This document shows, piece after piece, positions 10,951-22,410 of a DNA stretch of 64,000 bases. Where the stretch lies: contig JAMKCF010000018.1 in the NCBI GenBank assembly GCA_023634235.1, forward strand, positions 7,266,768 to 7,330,767. Direction: 5' to 3'. Made by a program: the position numbers and the translations under genes. This DNA comes from Pisaster brevispinus (lineage: Eukaryota; Echinodermata; Asteroidea; Forcipulatida; Asteriidae). The notes below the pieces were generated by a model. The model was given only the letters and a program-made list of their open reading frames with translations, was not told where the DNA came from and did not search any database. Numbering within the stretch: position 1 is the stretch's first letter; each line of letters starts with the position of its first letter.

Positions 10951-13360
10951 ACATTACTCTCTCTTTTTTCTCTTTTTTTGGCAGAAACAAATTATGTTCA
11001 AACATTGAGTCTGAAAAAAAAATACCTTTCAGTTTTATTGAGTAGTGAAGCATTACTTAAAACTCAAAAAGACAAAGGAGATGTGCTTTGTGCTTGTTCA
11101 AATAAAAAACGCTCAGATGTTATCTTGTTTTCTTCTTATATTGAAGTTGGTATTGTAAAAACAATCCTGGCCCAGTAAACATTTGGAAATACAAGTCCTT
11201 AGGGCTTGTGGATTCCCCCTCCCAAACAACAACAACAACAACAAACAAATTAACATAAATAAATAAATAAGTAATAATAATAATAATAATAATAAAAATT
11301 ATAGTTTAAAAAAATTAAAATAATTCATTTTTTATTTTTTAAATTAAGCATTGTGGCCATTCTTGATCATTTATAACAATACACTTTTTCTAAGCCCTTA
11401 TTTGTCTTTCCGAGCGAACGTACAACATTGCTTACCAGTAAACATTTTTTTTTTCAAAATCTGCAAGCAGAACCAAGTAGTGCCGAAAAGCAGTTTACAC
11501 CAAAGCATTCCCGCGCACACCATCGTATTCTTTTTTAAAACACTCGCGCTTGGTTCCAGCTATAGGCAAAAGTAAACACAAACACATGTTTACCGGTAAA
11601 CAAATTAACGGCAAATACTCTTGTAAGCCTGTGTGCGACTCTTCCACTTTGCACTACTTAAATTATGATTTTATGATTTTAAAACGGCAATACCTCGTTA
11701 AAGGATAACCCACTTTTAACCGGGTCTCGCTTGTCTTTCTTTTCCCCTGATAAGTCGAAAATGCTACACGTTATTTCATGCCATAGCACGGCAAGAATAT
11801 ACATTAATTTCAAGATATTATTGTTTGTTTTCTGCATGCTCGGGGCTTTCAGAGTCCGGGGAATCTGCACGAGCTACACGACCCCGTGATGTAGAGCAGA
11901 AGGATTTAAATAAACCCCGGCGCAAGACCGCACAGCTCTGTCCGTGGACATTCCTTTGTTCTGTACACTTAAAGGGAACGTGTACCTTTGGTTTTTGGAA
12001 CCGTTCGATTGTTTTAATCCTACATAAATGAAGATGTATACCATAAAACTAACCTGTGAAAATTTCATTTCAAAAGGTGGTAGCGTTTTTAAGATATCTC
12101 CGAAAATTCGGAGCGAATATGCCTGCGCATGAAGAATAATTCCTAATACGAGTTCACAATCTGAGAAATGTTTCTGACATTAACGTTTCTCAAATTCAAA
12201 TTGTTGGGGATAAACACTCATATATTTTTTCATTAACCACATTGCTTTGAAGTGAAATAATTTTCAAGTTGCTTTATACTATTGAAAGCTGCCGTACTTC
12301 TAACCAAGTAAGTTTTTATTGCCATTTTCTTTTAAAGGAGTGATTACCACAAGCAGGAGTGCAGGTGGAGGAGGGGGGGGGGGGGGACCAGAGGATACAA
12401 AGTCAAATCCTGTACACGTAGCTGTAGACAGACTCAGAAAGCGCGGGGTATTGTATACAGTGCTTATCGATGGGGGTCGGGGGGAACCAACATATATTTT
12501 TTTTCAAGATATTTTCTGAGAATTTGAGTGCCTGAATAAATGGTGAAATCGAATAATACTCTACCGACCGTCGACATACTGATCACTTTGTGAATCGCTG
12601 ACGGTAAGGCGGCAGTGAACAAATGCAATTCCACCACATTTCTCTGTGCTTTTTGTAAAACTAAAGAATAGGAATGAATGCATCCGTCCAATAACCAACG
12701 ATGTACCATCCGCGGTATGATATGTTTCTTGAAAACTAGAGGATTGGACTGATTCCAGACCTAACTGTTTTGAGTCAGGATAATTTTGATACGGTCTTAT
12801 CTGTTTATCTGTTTTGTTCACAAATCATTAACCTGTAATAAATGATAGTCCCATCTAATAAATGCAGTTTTGTATAAACAAACGGCCGTTATTCAACTCC
12901 ATATCTTTATCGTGCAACTTCCATTCTAATCGGAACAAAGCGCTTAAAAATGCACGCGTAATTACCCGGGAGGCTATTTCCACTCGGTTCAGTGTGATTG
13001 GTGAATATTCATGAGTGACGTCATGGGCCAGTTCATTCACAGTGTCTCTGCAGTGTGCTCTTTTTAAACATGTGGTAAAATGTCGCGTGTGTCAGAAACT
13101 ATATGAAAGTGATGATGTCAGTTTGGAATCCGCAACTTCTAATGCTTTTTGAAAAGAGGTGAAAATCGAAATCAGAGAAAATTGACGCAGAAACGTCGGT
13201 TTCAAAGATTGAAGCTGGTCATGTCTTTTTTTTTTTGCACATTGTTTTAAATGCTGATGGTATTCGGAGGGGGGGGGTGTCGTGATCCCATTAGATATTC
13301 CTGTCCAAAAAAGGGCGTGCTTGCGTAATAACACTCGACTTCTACATTCACCTTACAATA
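10951..13360. other. intergenic, no gene supported
   Basis: Simple repeats at 11225-11300 (AAC, AAAT, AAT), a G run at about 12370 and a T/TTC-rich patch. A CCAAT-like GATTGGTGAAT and a perfect CRE-like TGACGTCA (13016-13023) sit within 30 bp of each other, but no gene start was found beside them. Confidence 0.45.
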
Positions 13361-13540
13361 ATGTTGTTGTTGCTGGTATTGCTGTTGTTGTTGTTGTTCT
13401 TCTTCTTCTTCTTCTTCTTGCTCTTGTTTTTGTTCTTGTTCCTGTTCTACTTGTTCTTGTTCTTATTATTTTGTCTTGTTCTTGCTGATGTTGTTCTTAT
13501 TGCTCTTGTTCTTGTTCTTATTGTTGCTGCTGAATTCCTA
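13361..13540. repeat. impure (TTG/TTC)n low-complexity tract
   Basis: About 180 bp of GTTGTT and CTTCTT units, giving artificial Leu/Phe/Val-rich frames. Confidence 0.9.
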
Positions 13541-14254
13541 AAAGACTTTTAGACCACACCTAACTGAGTGTATATAAGCCCGGTCCGTAAATAGATTCTT
13601 GCGTGACAGGTGGCCGTAGCCAGGGGTTTCCCCGTAACTTTATCGGTACTATTTACTTACCATAGATTGAAGTTTCACTTTACAAGTTTTTGTATTTCAT
13701 TCATTTTCGACCGGAAGCTAGAAAATTTACACGGACTGACCTGTAAATTATTATTCTATTTTCTCTCGAAGACCATTAAGCATGCTGATCAAAACGTCTT
13801 GATTTTACTACATCTGTATTTATTTTTTTTTTTTTTCGAAACACCACAGCACAAAAACAGATTAATTTCTTCATACAGTGTCCCGACGTAAACATTGTTT
13901 TTCTAACCGTGCTCTATTTCATATTCTACTGCTTCCTTTTGCAATTATTAATTCAAATTCAACGTTTTGTATCGAGCAGAGACCTTGAAGATGGTACGGG
14001 CGTGGCATAAGACTCGTTCACGATGCCCATGTACAGATTCTCAATTTGACAAGGGAACCCAGCATTGTGATAACTTTATATTAAAATCCTGCCGACGTGA
14101 CAGATTTCATGCCAAAAAAAATTAATTGATTTGTTGTACGGTGCAAATTTTCAGCCTATATGATTCAGTATACTTATCCAGTTGTACGCGTGACGTACGT
14201 GACATCAGCGTACCAGCAGCGGTGCGCGTTAAGCAAGGGGTCTATATATTCTGC
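13541..14254. other. intergenic, nothing recognised
   Basis: Only GTGGCCGTAGCCAGGGG at about 13610 recalls the ends of repeat J (53970). No gene supported. Confidence 0.45.
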
Positions 14255-14440
14255 CCAATTTCATAGAGTTGCTTAAGCACAAAAAAGTAGCTATAAGCAC
14301 GACAAAATTATGCTTAGCAAAATAAGGTAAACCAAAAATGTTTAATGTACAATGTGTTACTGGTATCCTGCTCATTTCTGCTGAGCAGAAAATTGTTATG
14401 CAGTATTTTCTGCGTGCTTAAGCAGCTCTTTGGATCTGAG
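14255..14440. mobile_element. family D foldback element
   Basis: Runs from CCAATTTCATAGAGTTGCTT to GTGCTTAAGCAGCTCTTTGG with ATTATGCTTAGCAAAATAAGG and GGTATCCTGCTCATTTCTGC between. One of the better-preserved copies. Confidence 0.8.
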
Positions 14441-14984
14441 GGCTGTTTATTACAATTCGCTACATTGTGACGTCGTGCAAGGGTTCAAAATCACTGCGTC
14501 GTCTTCGTCGTGGCTTAGGCTTCGTCGGCCAGTTTGAAGCCCGTACAGAAAAAGCACACTTTTGTCAATAATGGACGGACCCTAGAAGCCGGAATCCAAG
14601 CCAGGGCCTTGGTTTCGGGAAAAAAAAACCTTCACTGAGATTGGTTTTCGGCCAGCGGCCACAGTCATCTCCCTTGACAGGAGTGTGGTCCGCTGGTCAA
14701 AATGCTCGTTCAAACACTTGGCTGCCCAAGTTATCTCCAAGTGGTCTGACTGGTTAGTCCCGGTGTTGAGAATCATTTCCATTTCAAGTGAAATATGGAG
14801 AAGTGCTGACGATAGAACTAAGTGAAATGACAAGATAACTGGGCAGGTCCTGCTGGATATTGGTCAATGAAAACGTCAAGGGCAAACCATCGGACATCTT
14901 TTATTTCCCTCAATGTAAAGTCGAAAGCGACAGTGGATGGAACGAATTATTTAAAAAAAAACAATCTGGTCTTTTAGCGTGATA

Positions 14985-15112
14985 TGACATTAGGCCATGT
15001 CATTTTTTTATGGCTTCGGCAATCAATGGCTATGGCTGGCCTGCTGAAACGGCCCAATCCCCAACGCTATCGCTGCAGCCATATAGCCATAGTCGAAGTC
15101 TGACACGGACTA
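14985..15112. repeat. family F foldback repeat
   Basis: TATGGCTTCGGCAATCAATGGC..TGGCT pairs with GCAGCCATATAGCCATAGTC. The flanks GGCCATGTC and GACACGG are complementary, as in the 7903 copy. Confidence 0.65.
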
Positions 15113-16164
15113 AAATAGAGAAATGGCTGCCATCACACTGATGTTGCTACAGTCATGTATAATTAGGAACGTGACTAATTGAATTCTACATTTTGATTGA
15201 TCCGGTTACGATTTTGCACTTGACTTTTAACAATGTTGTTGTTTCCCCCCACGCAGTCGAAATCTACCACTCCTTTCCTTTTCCTTTTCCTTTGTCTTAA
15301 AAAAAACCAACAACAACAACTCCAAATACGACGATTTTTATGGGTTCACAACTGTGCTCACCAGTGGCGTAGCTCGACAATTTCAGTTGGGTGTGGGGTG
15401 CCTTCCATACATCTAGCCACTGGTTACTTTGAGTCTTATCTTTGATCTCACCATGGGGGGAGGGGGGGGGCAAGAGTTTTGAGATTGGTTCTGAGTGTGG
15501 CTTCCCCCTCCCTCCCACACTGTTGCTCGTCCTTCGATACTTGAAAGTGTTGAGCTCATCTTTGTAAATGTGCAATCTTTAAAAAAAAACCTTGAAGAGT
15601 TATCTTTCTTTATGTCACCCCCTCTATTTATAAAGCTCCAAAGCCCCGCCTCCTTTCTTTAGTCCACTTTTATTGATCCGGGGAATTTTGGAAGTTATTG
15701 CGTAAGGAGGACCCAGTTGTTGAAATTATAATCACAATGGTCCCCGAATTCCTGATCCCATAATAATGGGAAAGGTATTTTAAATGAAATAGCTTTCGAT
15801 TTCAAAGGATCAGAATCTTGCTAGAATCCAAGTCCCTTCAGTGTAATTGTTTGCGTTTGTTTTAAGTCAGACATGAAAGGCTATATCCAGCTCATTGTCA
15901 CAATTCGCTCTTGTGTGGCAAACGTAAAACATGTCGTTTCTTCATAGAGGTGTAAGAGTTATAGATCGGTTTTTGTCGACGTGATGCTGAAGTTTTAAGG
16001 CAAAATTTTCAATAAGCAGCGTTCTCCCTTAACAGTGGTCCAATGGCCAGTGGCCATTTAAACTGGTGACCGCTCGATATTCCGACACCCCAATGTTCAG
16101 ACAACCCTATGTTCCGAAAACGCTGTGTTCCAAAAAATAAAACTCGTCTTTTATATGTTAATGC
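15113..16164. other. intergenic, nothing recognised
   Basis: Contains CAGTGGCGTAGCTCGAC at 15362 (end of a J-type repeat) and a G-rich tract at about 15455. The last 100 bp before the telomere-type array has short direct repeats of the form TTCCGACACCCCAATGTTC. Confidence 0.45.
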
Positions 16165-16343
16165 TTAGGGTTAGGGTTAGGGTTAGGGTTAGGGTTAGGG
16201 TTAGGGTTAGGGTTAGGGTTAGGGTTAGGGTTAGGGTTAGGGTTAGGGTTAGGGTTGGGGTTAGGGTTAGGGTTAGGGTTAGGGTTAGGGTTAGGATTAG
16301 GATTAGGGTTAGGGTTAGGGTTGGGGTTAGGGTTAGGGTTAGG
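16165..16343. repeat. interstitial telomeric array (TTAGGG)n
   Basis: About 30 head-to-tail TTAGGG hexamers with a few TTGGGG and TTAGGA variants. TTAGGG is the telomere repeat of most deuterostomes. The array is internal and is flanked on both sides by short GTTCC/GTTGGAAC-type repeats. Confidence 0.97.
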
Positions 16344-16599
16344 AATAGGAAAATACACTAGGGGTACGGTGTTGGAACATGGGTGTTGGAAAATAGGAGT
16401 TTCGAAACAAAGGTGTGTAACCATATAAACCACCTGAGGATCAGTTCAAAATTATCTCCAAGTGATCCAGATAGTGCAATGTTGAAGAAGCATCCCAATT
16501 TAATTTAAAATAATGGACCAGTGTAAAAGCTCATGGACGTGATGTAAATGGCAAGTAATTACTGTGCCCACTGACCAGTCACTGAACAAGTTAAGTGAA

Positions 16600-16800
16600 A
16601 ACTCTGATAATAATACAATAAAAGTCACCTGTGAAAGTTTCTGCTGACTACCAGTGTCTACTTTGTTGAAAACTGCTGAAACAATTTGCCACGTTTTTTT
16701 TCATCAAAAACGTTGACTCCATCCACGTTTAGCGAGGTGACAGCGGGTACCAACCGCATCTCTGCTCGCAGTTTTCGCGAAGTGGACACCGCATGTATTT
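16600..16800. repeat. family E dispersed repeat
   Basis: Shared with 41970-42190 and 56865-57085: ATAAAAGTCACCTGTGAAAG, CCATCCACGTTTAGCGAGGT, GACAGCGGGTACCAACCGCA, TCTCTG and CGAA.GGACACC. Non-coding. Confidence 0.8.
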
Positions 16801-17657
16801 GAATCTCTAAGAATGCCACCTTTAGACGATCTTTGGAGATTCAAGTTTGTTGACATACGTTTATTAATTGTTAATCAACCGGGGCATTTCAGATGATTGA
16901 AATAATTTTTGCACCATTATATTTTCCCGTCATTACCATCTTATAACAGGTAGTTGGTGTTTTGGGTTTGTTTTTAATACTCAAACACATTTCAGGGTAA
17001 TTACCGATGGAAGTAATTATGTATACTAGTTTGATAAAGGGCCATTTAGAATAGTCAGTGTTAAAAAATTAAAAAATAAACAAATTCGAAATTGTGGGTG
17101 GGTGGGTCACAAGAAATAACTGAAAATCGAAATTTCGTTTTTATTATTTAAACAAGTATATAAATTAACAAACGAAAAAGAACCCAGCTGGCCAAGATTG
17201 TCAATTCAATTCCTGATTAAACTACAAAGTTGTTTGTTTATGCCTGAAAAAAACCACATTGAAAACTACTGATGGTGGTGACCTTTGGTCTAAAATATCT
17301 GGTTCATTTGAGGCATTACTTTGTTCTTCAGTGTATAGATTATATTATGAAGCCACTCAATATTTTAGAATCGAAATTGGGGTGGGTGGATGAGTCAAAA
17401 CAATTTAAAATCTAAATTTTTTAACATTGACTATTCTGAACGGCCCCTGAAGTAGATTCTACTCAAAGTAGCGTGAAAGAAATCGAAAACTTATCCCTTT
17501 GCTAAGAAAATGCTTATTCTATTAGTCGACCCAGACCGAGATTGAACCTTTTACAGCTTGTATTCCTTATACATTTCTTATCATTCCCTATTTCATTATT
17601 TCTGTTCGAATCCCAGTCATGACACCTGTGCCCTTGAGCAAGGCAATTAACCCCAAT
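16801..17657. other. intergenic, nothing recognised
   Basis: No supported gene. A SINE-B-like scrap (CGAATCCCAGTCATGACACC then CCTTGAGCAAGGCAATTAAC) lies at about 17605-17655. Confidence 0.45.
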
Positions 17658-17808
17658 AGACCCATTGCATTGGCCGCCATCGTTGATGAATCGTGCACGC
17701 GTGGAAGGCTATCATTGGCTGAGAGTCGCGCGTACTAAAACGCCTGCACTTTTCCATTGTTTGTCATCAAAAATGGCGGCCACACACCTCATGTGCATGC
17801 AATCCATC
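17658..17808. mobile_element. family G foldback element
   Basis: CATTGCATTGGCCGCCATCG at the left and CAAAAATGGCGGCCACACAC near the right form inverted ends of a ~150-bp non-coding element. Same layout as 23058-23205. Confidence 0.85.
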
Positions 17809-18469
17809 TATTGTTTCGTAAAAAGTTGGGAAGGCTCTATCAGCTAGGCTCCTAGTGGGTAATACCTATGGTGTGCATGCTATACATCCTTTGTACGGAC
17901 TGTGAAGGGGGTTAACCCTGTTTCAGCCCCAGAGTACAGGAGGCAACAACCCCCCGGATGACAGGTGATGTTTGGGTCGGCAGCCCAAATCAGTTAAGTG
18001 TAGCCCTCACTTTGAAGCGGCCGTCCGGCCTTGTGATGTTAGACGATATCTCTCTTTTTTTTTAAATTAAAATAAATACAATATTATAAATATGTAATCA
18101 TTGGTATATTACAAATTTTGAAATTCAAACGACGCAAACCCAACACAATTATTTCCTGACACAACAGACTTGCAGGAATCCGTGCCAAAAATTAAATCTT
18201 CCCACACACCCTGGATGACTGCGATAACGGCATGAGCCAGAGCAAAAAAAGAAAACCGCATACCACAGAGCCAGAGCGACTTGCCAAGTATTTTTCAATA
18301 AACCAAACATAACGAAAACCACAATTCGCGCGCGCAAAAAAAGATAATAATAATGCTATTCTTGTTCGTTGCCTACTCGTTGCACTATGCTTGTGGTAAA
18401 ACACATGTAAAATAAACTATAAAGGAGTTTTGTGCGGGATGTGTAAGGGGGAAAAAACATGAATGTTTA
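17809..18469. other. intergenic, nothing recognised
   Basis: No gene or recognised repeat. Confidence 0.45.
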
Positions 18470-18800
18470 ATTCTAGTCTTATACTGATTATAAAGTTTGT
18501 CTACTTCTCTGAAATATTTCTCTCTGAAATAAAGTCATATTCGAGAAAGAAAAAAAACTGTATCTGAAAACCTTAAAAAAACGCAACAGCTGATTTCGGT
18601 TGACTACATTGTGTGTTTACTACATGCTGAAACTTGTGCATGGTTTTTTCACTATTTTCTCCTGACTCATACAAACGAGTAAGCCCATTTTCCACAAGTT
18701 TGTTATTTCATGTATGCCTGTATGGTTGAGCTCACAAAACGTGAACACTGTCTCTAGTTTGGATAGCTCTACCAATCTTGCATAATATACCTATAACAGA
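18470..18800. repeat. family K dispersed repeat
   Basis: About 300 bp matching 32400-32715: TCTCTCTGAAATAAAGTCAT, ATTCGAGAA, CAACAGCTGATTTCGGTTG, TTTTCTCCTGACTCATAC and CTCTACCAATC. No open frame. Confidence 0.75.
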
Positions 18801-19184
18801 GCTATGGAATATAAGCGACAGATATTGTAAAATCATATTAATTGTTATTTTTGGTCCCAAGTCCACGCTACACCTGGGAAAGTAAGTGGCTATTACGCAT
18901 GAGCAAATGACCAACAAAAGAAAGGCGTAAACTAAACCTCGATCAATAGAAGCGGGGAGATCGTTGGGGAATCCCCTTTTCAAAGTCAATCTTGCGCATT
19001 CAATAGAGTCCCTTTATGTACGCCAGGAAGTTTGAACTTTTGAATCTAGTACACTTCTGAAATCCGTATACGTATTGAATATCAAATCATATAACATAAT
19101 TTCAAAAGATTATTCTTGTATTGGCAATGTCTGTGTGTTTTGTGTTGTTGTTTGTTTGTTTGGGGGGGGGTAACTTATGGATGT
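18801..19184. other. intergenic, nothing recognised
   Basis: No gene or recognised repeat. Confidence 0.4.
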
Positions 19185-19510
19185 TAAATTTGCATCGGGG
19201 TTGAGGAATATTATTGAGTTTTACCCGTACACCGATGTGCAGGGCGCAGTTTACTCAGTACTTTCCCGGGTATACTGCAAACCAAATTAAAAACATGCAC
19301 AACTTATGTGTACGGTGGGATTCTAACCGCCTCTAGCCACTGGGAAATCTCGGTGGTCTAGTGGCAGGGCAACTGCGCTAGAATGGCTAATGTCGTGGGT
19401 CTGAATCTCACCCGAGTAATCTTTTTTTTTTTACAGAACTTGGGAAAGTACTGGGTACACAGCGCTTTGCACGCATCGGTGTATGGGTAAAACCAAGTAA
19501 TATTCCTTTT
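19185..19510. mobile_element. two SINE-C copies head to head
   Basis: The left half (minus) runs GCATCGGGG..CACCGATGTGC..ACTTTCCCGG..GTGGGATTCTAACCGCCTCT. The right half (plus) starts at CGGTGGTCTAGTGGCAGGGC, a tRNA-like A box, continues through GTGGGTCTGAATCTCACCCG, a B box, and ends with ACTTGGGAAAGTACTGGG and GCATCGGTG. The two tRNA-like heads face each other. Confidence 0.8.
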
Positions 19511-21072
19511 TGTTTCCCTTTGCATGCGTAACTCTTTTGCACTTCACAATAGCGTTTACACCTGTACCGGAATCTCTGGTCCTTTTGTGATTTCAAAAAT
19601 TGTGAATTCCACGGCATTGATAATGAATGACCGATACCAATTTTACCAACAAAGAAAAAACTGTTTCCAATCGTGCAGAAATTCGGTTATACATTATCCC
19701 GAGTCTCTGATGGTGTAACACGGATGAAATCAACTGATATGTTAACCAATTTAATGAAGTTGTAGTTTAACTTCCCCTTCGCTGCACTCGCATCTCGGTG
19801 TATTTTACAATCATTTTTCTTTTAAAACTCTGTTTCTCGAAATATCCAAACTACCAGCGCCGAAACAAGGATAAGGTTTTCGAGGGGCACAACGGGGGGG
19901 GGGGGGGGGGGGGGCTAGTTGAATCTGTAGTGTCCTTGGACACTTTTCCTAAGCAAGCTCCTTGACAGTGCTCTTGTTATGCCATTTACTTTTTTTAATA
20001 AGATAATCTGACGCGAGTGTAAAACAAGAGTGTCTGTGTGTAAACGTTTAATAGTGTCAAACAATTTGAAATTGTCACATAATGTTACTTTTTGCTTTGA
20101 TAATTTTTAACTTTTCAAAAATCCAGATTTCAAATTGGAGGGAGAACGCGACACGGACATAAATTAAGGGCACGTGCCCCCCCCCCCCCCCCATCTGTGC
20201 CTCACCTCCTTAATTACACCACTGCAAACAATGTAATTCGATGGAATCTAGTTTCTGTATTACATCATTAGTTCATGGCATGTTGCCGTGCCATTTTACT
20301 CAACGTTTGATGTCAGAAAAGAGCGCCACCACTTGCCCAAAATAAGTAAATCCTTGTCCTGACGAAGCGTCTACGACTACCTAGACTGGTCTTTATCCGA
20401 AAGGATAAAGACAGGCACTGGTCTTACAGGCCCAATGATATCAGTGGATAAACTTACTGTGACGCTTTCAATTTCTGCATTATGATTGGTTTGCTCCCGA
20501 AGTGACGTAGTTTGTCATCTACATACACTAGCAGTTAATTGTACTTTCGATCGTCTGCTGCGTCGTGTAAATAATGTTTGCATTTAATCAAGTATAATGT
20601 GTGTCCACATGTGAATGGGATGCGAGGTCAAAGGTACATCTGGCAGGATCCTGCCAGGTGCTTTAAAGGTGGTATCTGGCGTTATTCACGAGCCTCAAAA
20701 GTGTGACGTCAGATGTTCAGGCTCTAACGACTACCCAGCCATAGCTACTACCGGGGATTATCACTCCAGACACGGGCTTCGAACGAGGGTTATCTTTACT
20801 AGTGGGCCTACATGCATCGACTCAGTCTCTTCCCGTTGGAAGAAGAAAAAAGGGACAAAACTGTAAGATCTTTCCTTGATAAGAACAAAATAGGTTGACA
20901 AACATTTTTGCGTTTTCCCCTTTTCCACCCGAGTTTCTATTAAGGAACTTCAGTTTCCGTAAAGGTTAAAACAGTGACCCAGTTATTGTTTTCTTGTGAC
21001 AGATGGAAGATGCGAGTGATTCTGGGTTGTAAATCGATAACATCTTATTTGACCCAATTCGGAGCATTTGGA
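19511..21072. other. intergenic, no gene supported
   Basis: Contains a G22-type run near 19892-19914, a C17-type run near 20178-20194, and a perfect 10-bp hairpin with a GAAA loop (GTCTTTATCC/GGATAAAGAC, 20389-20412). An 83-codon frame at 20615-20866 has no recognisable domain. Confidence 0.45.
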
Positions 21073-21187
21073 ACGCTAGGTGGCAGCAGACTTACCACAT
21101 ATATTTCCATTGTTTACGTAGTTATGAGCATGCGCACATTACCGAGAACAATGGATTTACCAGTTAAGTCTGCTGCCCCCTAGCGTC
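21073..21187. mobile_element. family M foldback MITE, complete
   Basis: Terminal inverted repeats GGAACGCTAGGTGGCAGCAG and CTGCTGCCCCCTAGCGTCC bound a 115-bp non-coding core containing ACTTACC/AGTTAAGT. Half copies occur at 45908 and 47355. Confidence 0.85.
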
Positions 21188-21210
21188 CAAAAAGTCTCCC
21201 AGGAATTATT

Positions 21211-21512
21211 CGTATAAAGTAATAAGCTACAAGGGAAACTGATTGGGTAACTTTTTAAAATAATTTGGGTTTGAACAAAGAAAAATTGACTGGAGCGGGA
21301 CTTGAACCAACGACCTCCGGATTAACGTAACCAGCGCTCTACCAACTGAGCTATCCAGCCCTATGTTGGCGGTCTCCCTATTAGTCAATATCTTTGCTTG
21401 GGGGTGCCAGTCAGAAGCCATTCAACCGTTAGCTGCTGTGTAGACAGGGATCACACCCAAGTTTACGATACAACCTGGGAAGCGGCAGCCACGGGATCAC
21501 CTTAAGGGGATG
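21211..21512 (-). mobile_element. SINE-A, fullest copy
   Basis: On the minus strand it contains a tRNA-like head with A box TAGCTCAGTTGGTAGAGCG and B box GGTTCAAGTCC. GGCTGGA and TCCAGTC can pair as an acceptor stem with one G-T wobble. The tRNA part is preceded by a unique 5' block (CCTTAAGGTGATCCCGTGGC) and followed by the CAGTTTCCCTTGTAGCTTAT tail. Best copy for building the family consensus. Confidence 0.9.
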
Positions 21513-21521
21513 CAACATTTT

Positions 21522-21700
21522 AATAATAAATATCAAGTAATAAACCACAAGGGAAACTGACTGGGTAACTGTTTAAAATAAGTTGGGTTTGAACAAAGAC
21601 AAATTAACTGGAGCGGGACTTGAACCAACGACCTCCGGATTAACGTACCGGCGCTCTACCAACTGAGCTATCCAGCCCTATGTTGGCGGTCTCCTTACTA
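21522..21700 (-). mobile_element. SINE-A, 5'-shortened copy
   Basis: Same tail, B box and A box as its neighbour at 21211, in the same orientation, but lacking the block upstream of the tRNA-like head. The two copies sit in tandem. Confidence 0.9.
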
Positions 21701-21799
21701 AGTATTCCTGTAATGTTCGGCATGAAGTGAGCAGCAGGGAGCTATTCATATCAAAGACTGCTGGTCAAAAACTTGAACTTTCTGTTTCATATTGTTACT

Positions 21800-21990
21800 G
21801 TTATTTATTTATGCATTTACACATCCAACACTGCAAGCGTCAATAACAGGATGGGCGAATAGGAAACGAGGTACGTTCACAGTTTTAGATTGGGAGGAAA
21901 ACCCCAGATAGGGAAAAACCCACGCAATCAGTAGGGACTGCAAAACCCAAACCCACATGCAAGGCTCCGGTCTGAGGTGGTCCAGGGGTC
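21800..21990. repeat. family H dispersed repeat
   Basis: Shared with 32750-33010: GTTTTAGATTGGGAGGAAAA, CCCCA, GGGAAAAACCCACGCAATCA and GAGGTGG. No coding capacity seen. Confidence 0.65.
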
Positions 21991-22147
21991 AACAGAGGTG
22001 AAAAAGGCAGGGAAACGATCACTCAGCCAGCCTGATGCCCATCAATTATTGTTAATTTGTTAGGCCAATATCAGACATAAGTACAAAACAAAACAGGTAA
22101 CTAAAAATACAATGTTACAAAAAGGAGGAGGGAATCAGACGAAGAGG

Positions 22148-22410
22148 TCAGGTATTCTGTGAGTAATTTAACAGTATATTGCGCCTTGAGTACTGTTCTT
22201 GGGTCGCCGTCTCTCCGGATAAATTGCAGACTTCATCCCCGAGCTTGGAGATGCGAGCGTCTCGTGGCTGGATGGGAGCTCCATTTCCAGAGTTTTTTTT
22301 GTGTGTATGTCCTCGCTGATAATTTGCAATAGCCTCAGCCAGTACTGGAACCAGAACAACAATAAGGGGCTTTCGATGTAAGGGCATCGATTTAAGGGGC
22401 GCATCTGTTG
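22148..22410 (-). pseudogene. possible LINE ORF1 fragment (or unrecognised terminal exon)
   Basis: After a plausible acceptor (TTTAATTATTCAACAG at 22410) the minus strand stays open for 87 codons to TGA at 22148. The C-terminal part reads ISKLGDEVCNLSGE then QEQYSRRNILLNY. The form 'EQYSRRN.L' after a short coiled-coil-like stretch is characteristic of ORF1 proteins of many non-LTR retrotransposons (family knowledge). The frame stops soon after, so it would be a relic. A terminal exon of an unknown gene remains possible. Confidence 0.35.

Noticed and set aside
13000..13030. CCAAT plus CRE (TGACGTCA) promoter
   Set aside because: No gene start or transcribed frame could be attached to it; eight-base matches are expected by chance.
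16125..16433. Reading frames with Arg-Val and Asn-Pro repeats
   Set aside because: Direct translation of the TTAGGG array on either strand.
20355..20412. Hammerhead ribozyme (CTGACGA box, GTCTA/TAGAC stem, GAAA)
   Set aside because: The GAAA is the loop of a separate perfect hairpin, and no stem II joins the CTGACGA box to it in the required order.
21290..21362. A functional tRNA gene on the minus strand
   Set aside because: It has A and B boxes but a degenerate anticodon arm and lies inside a repeated SINE with identical tails elsewhere.
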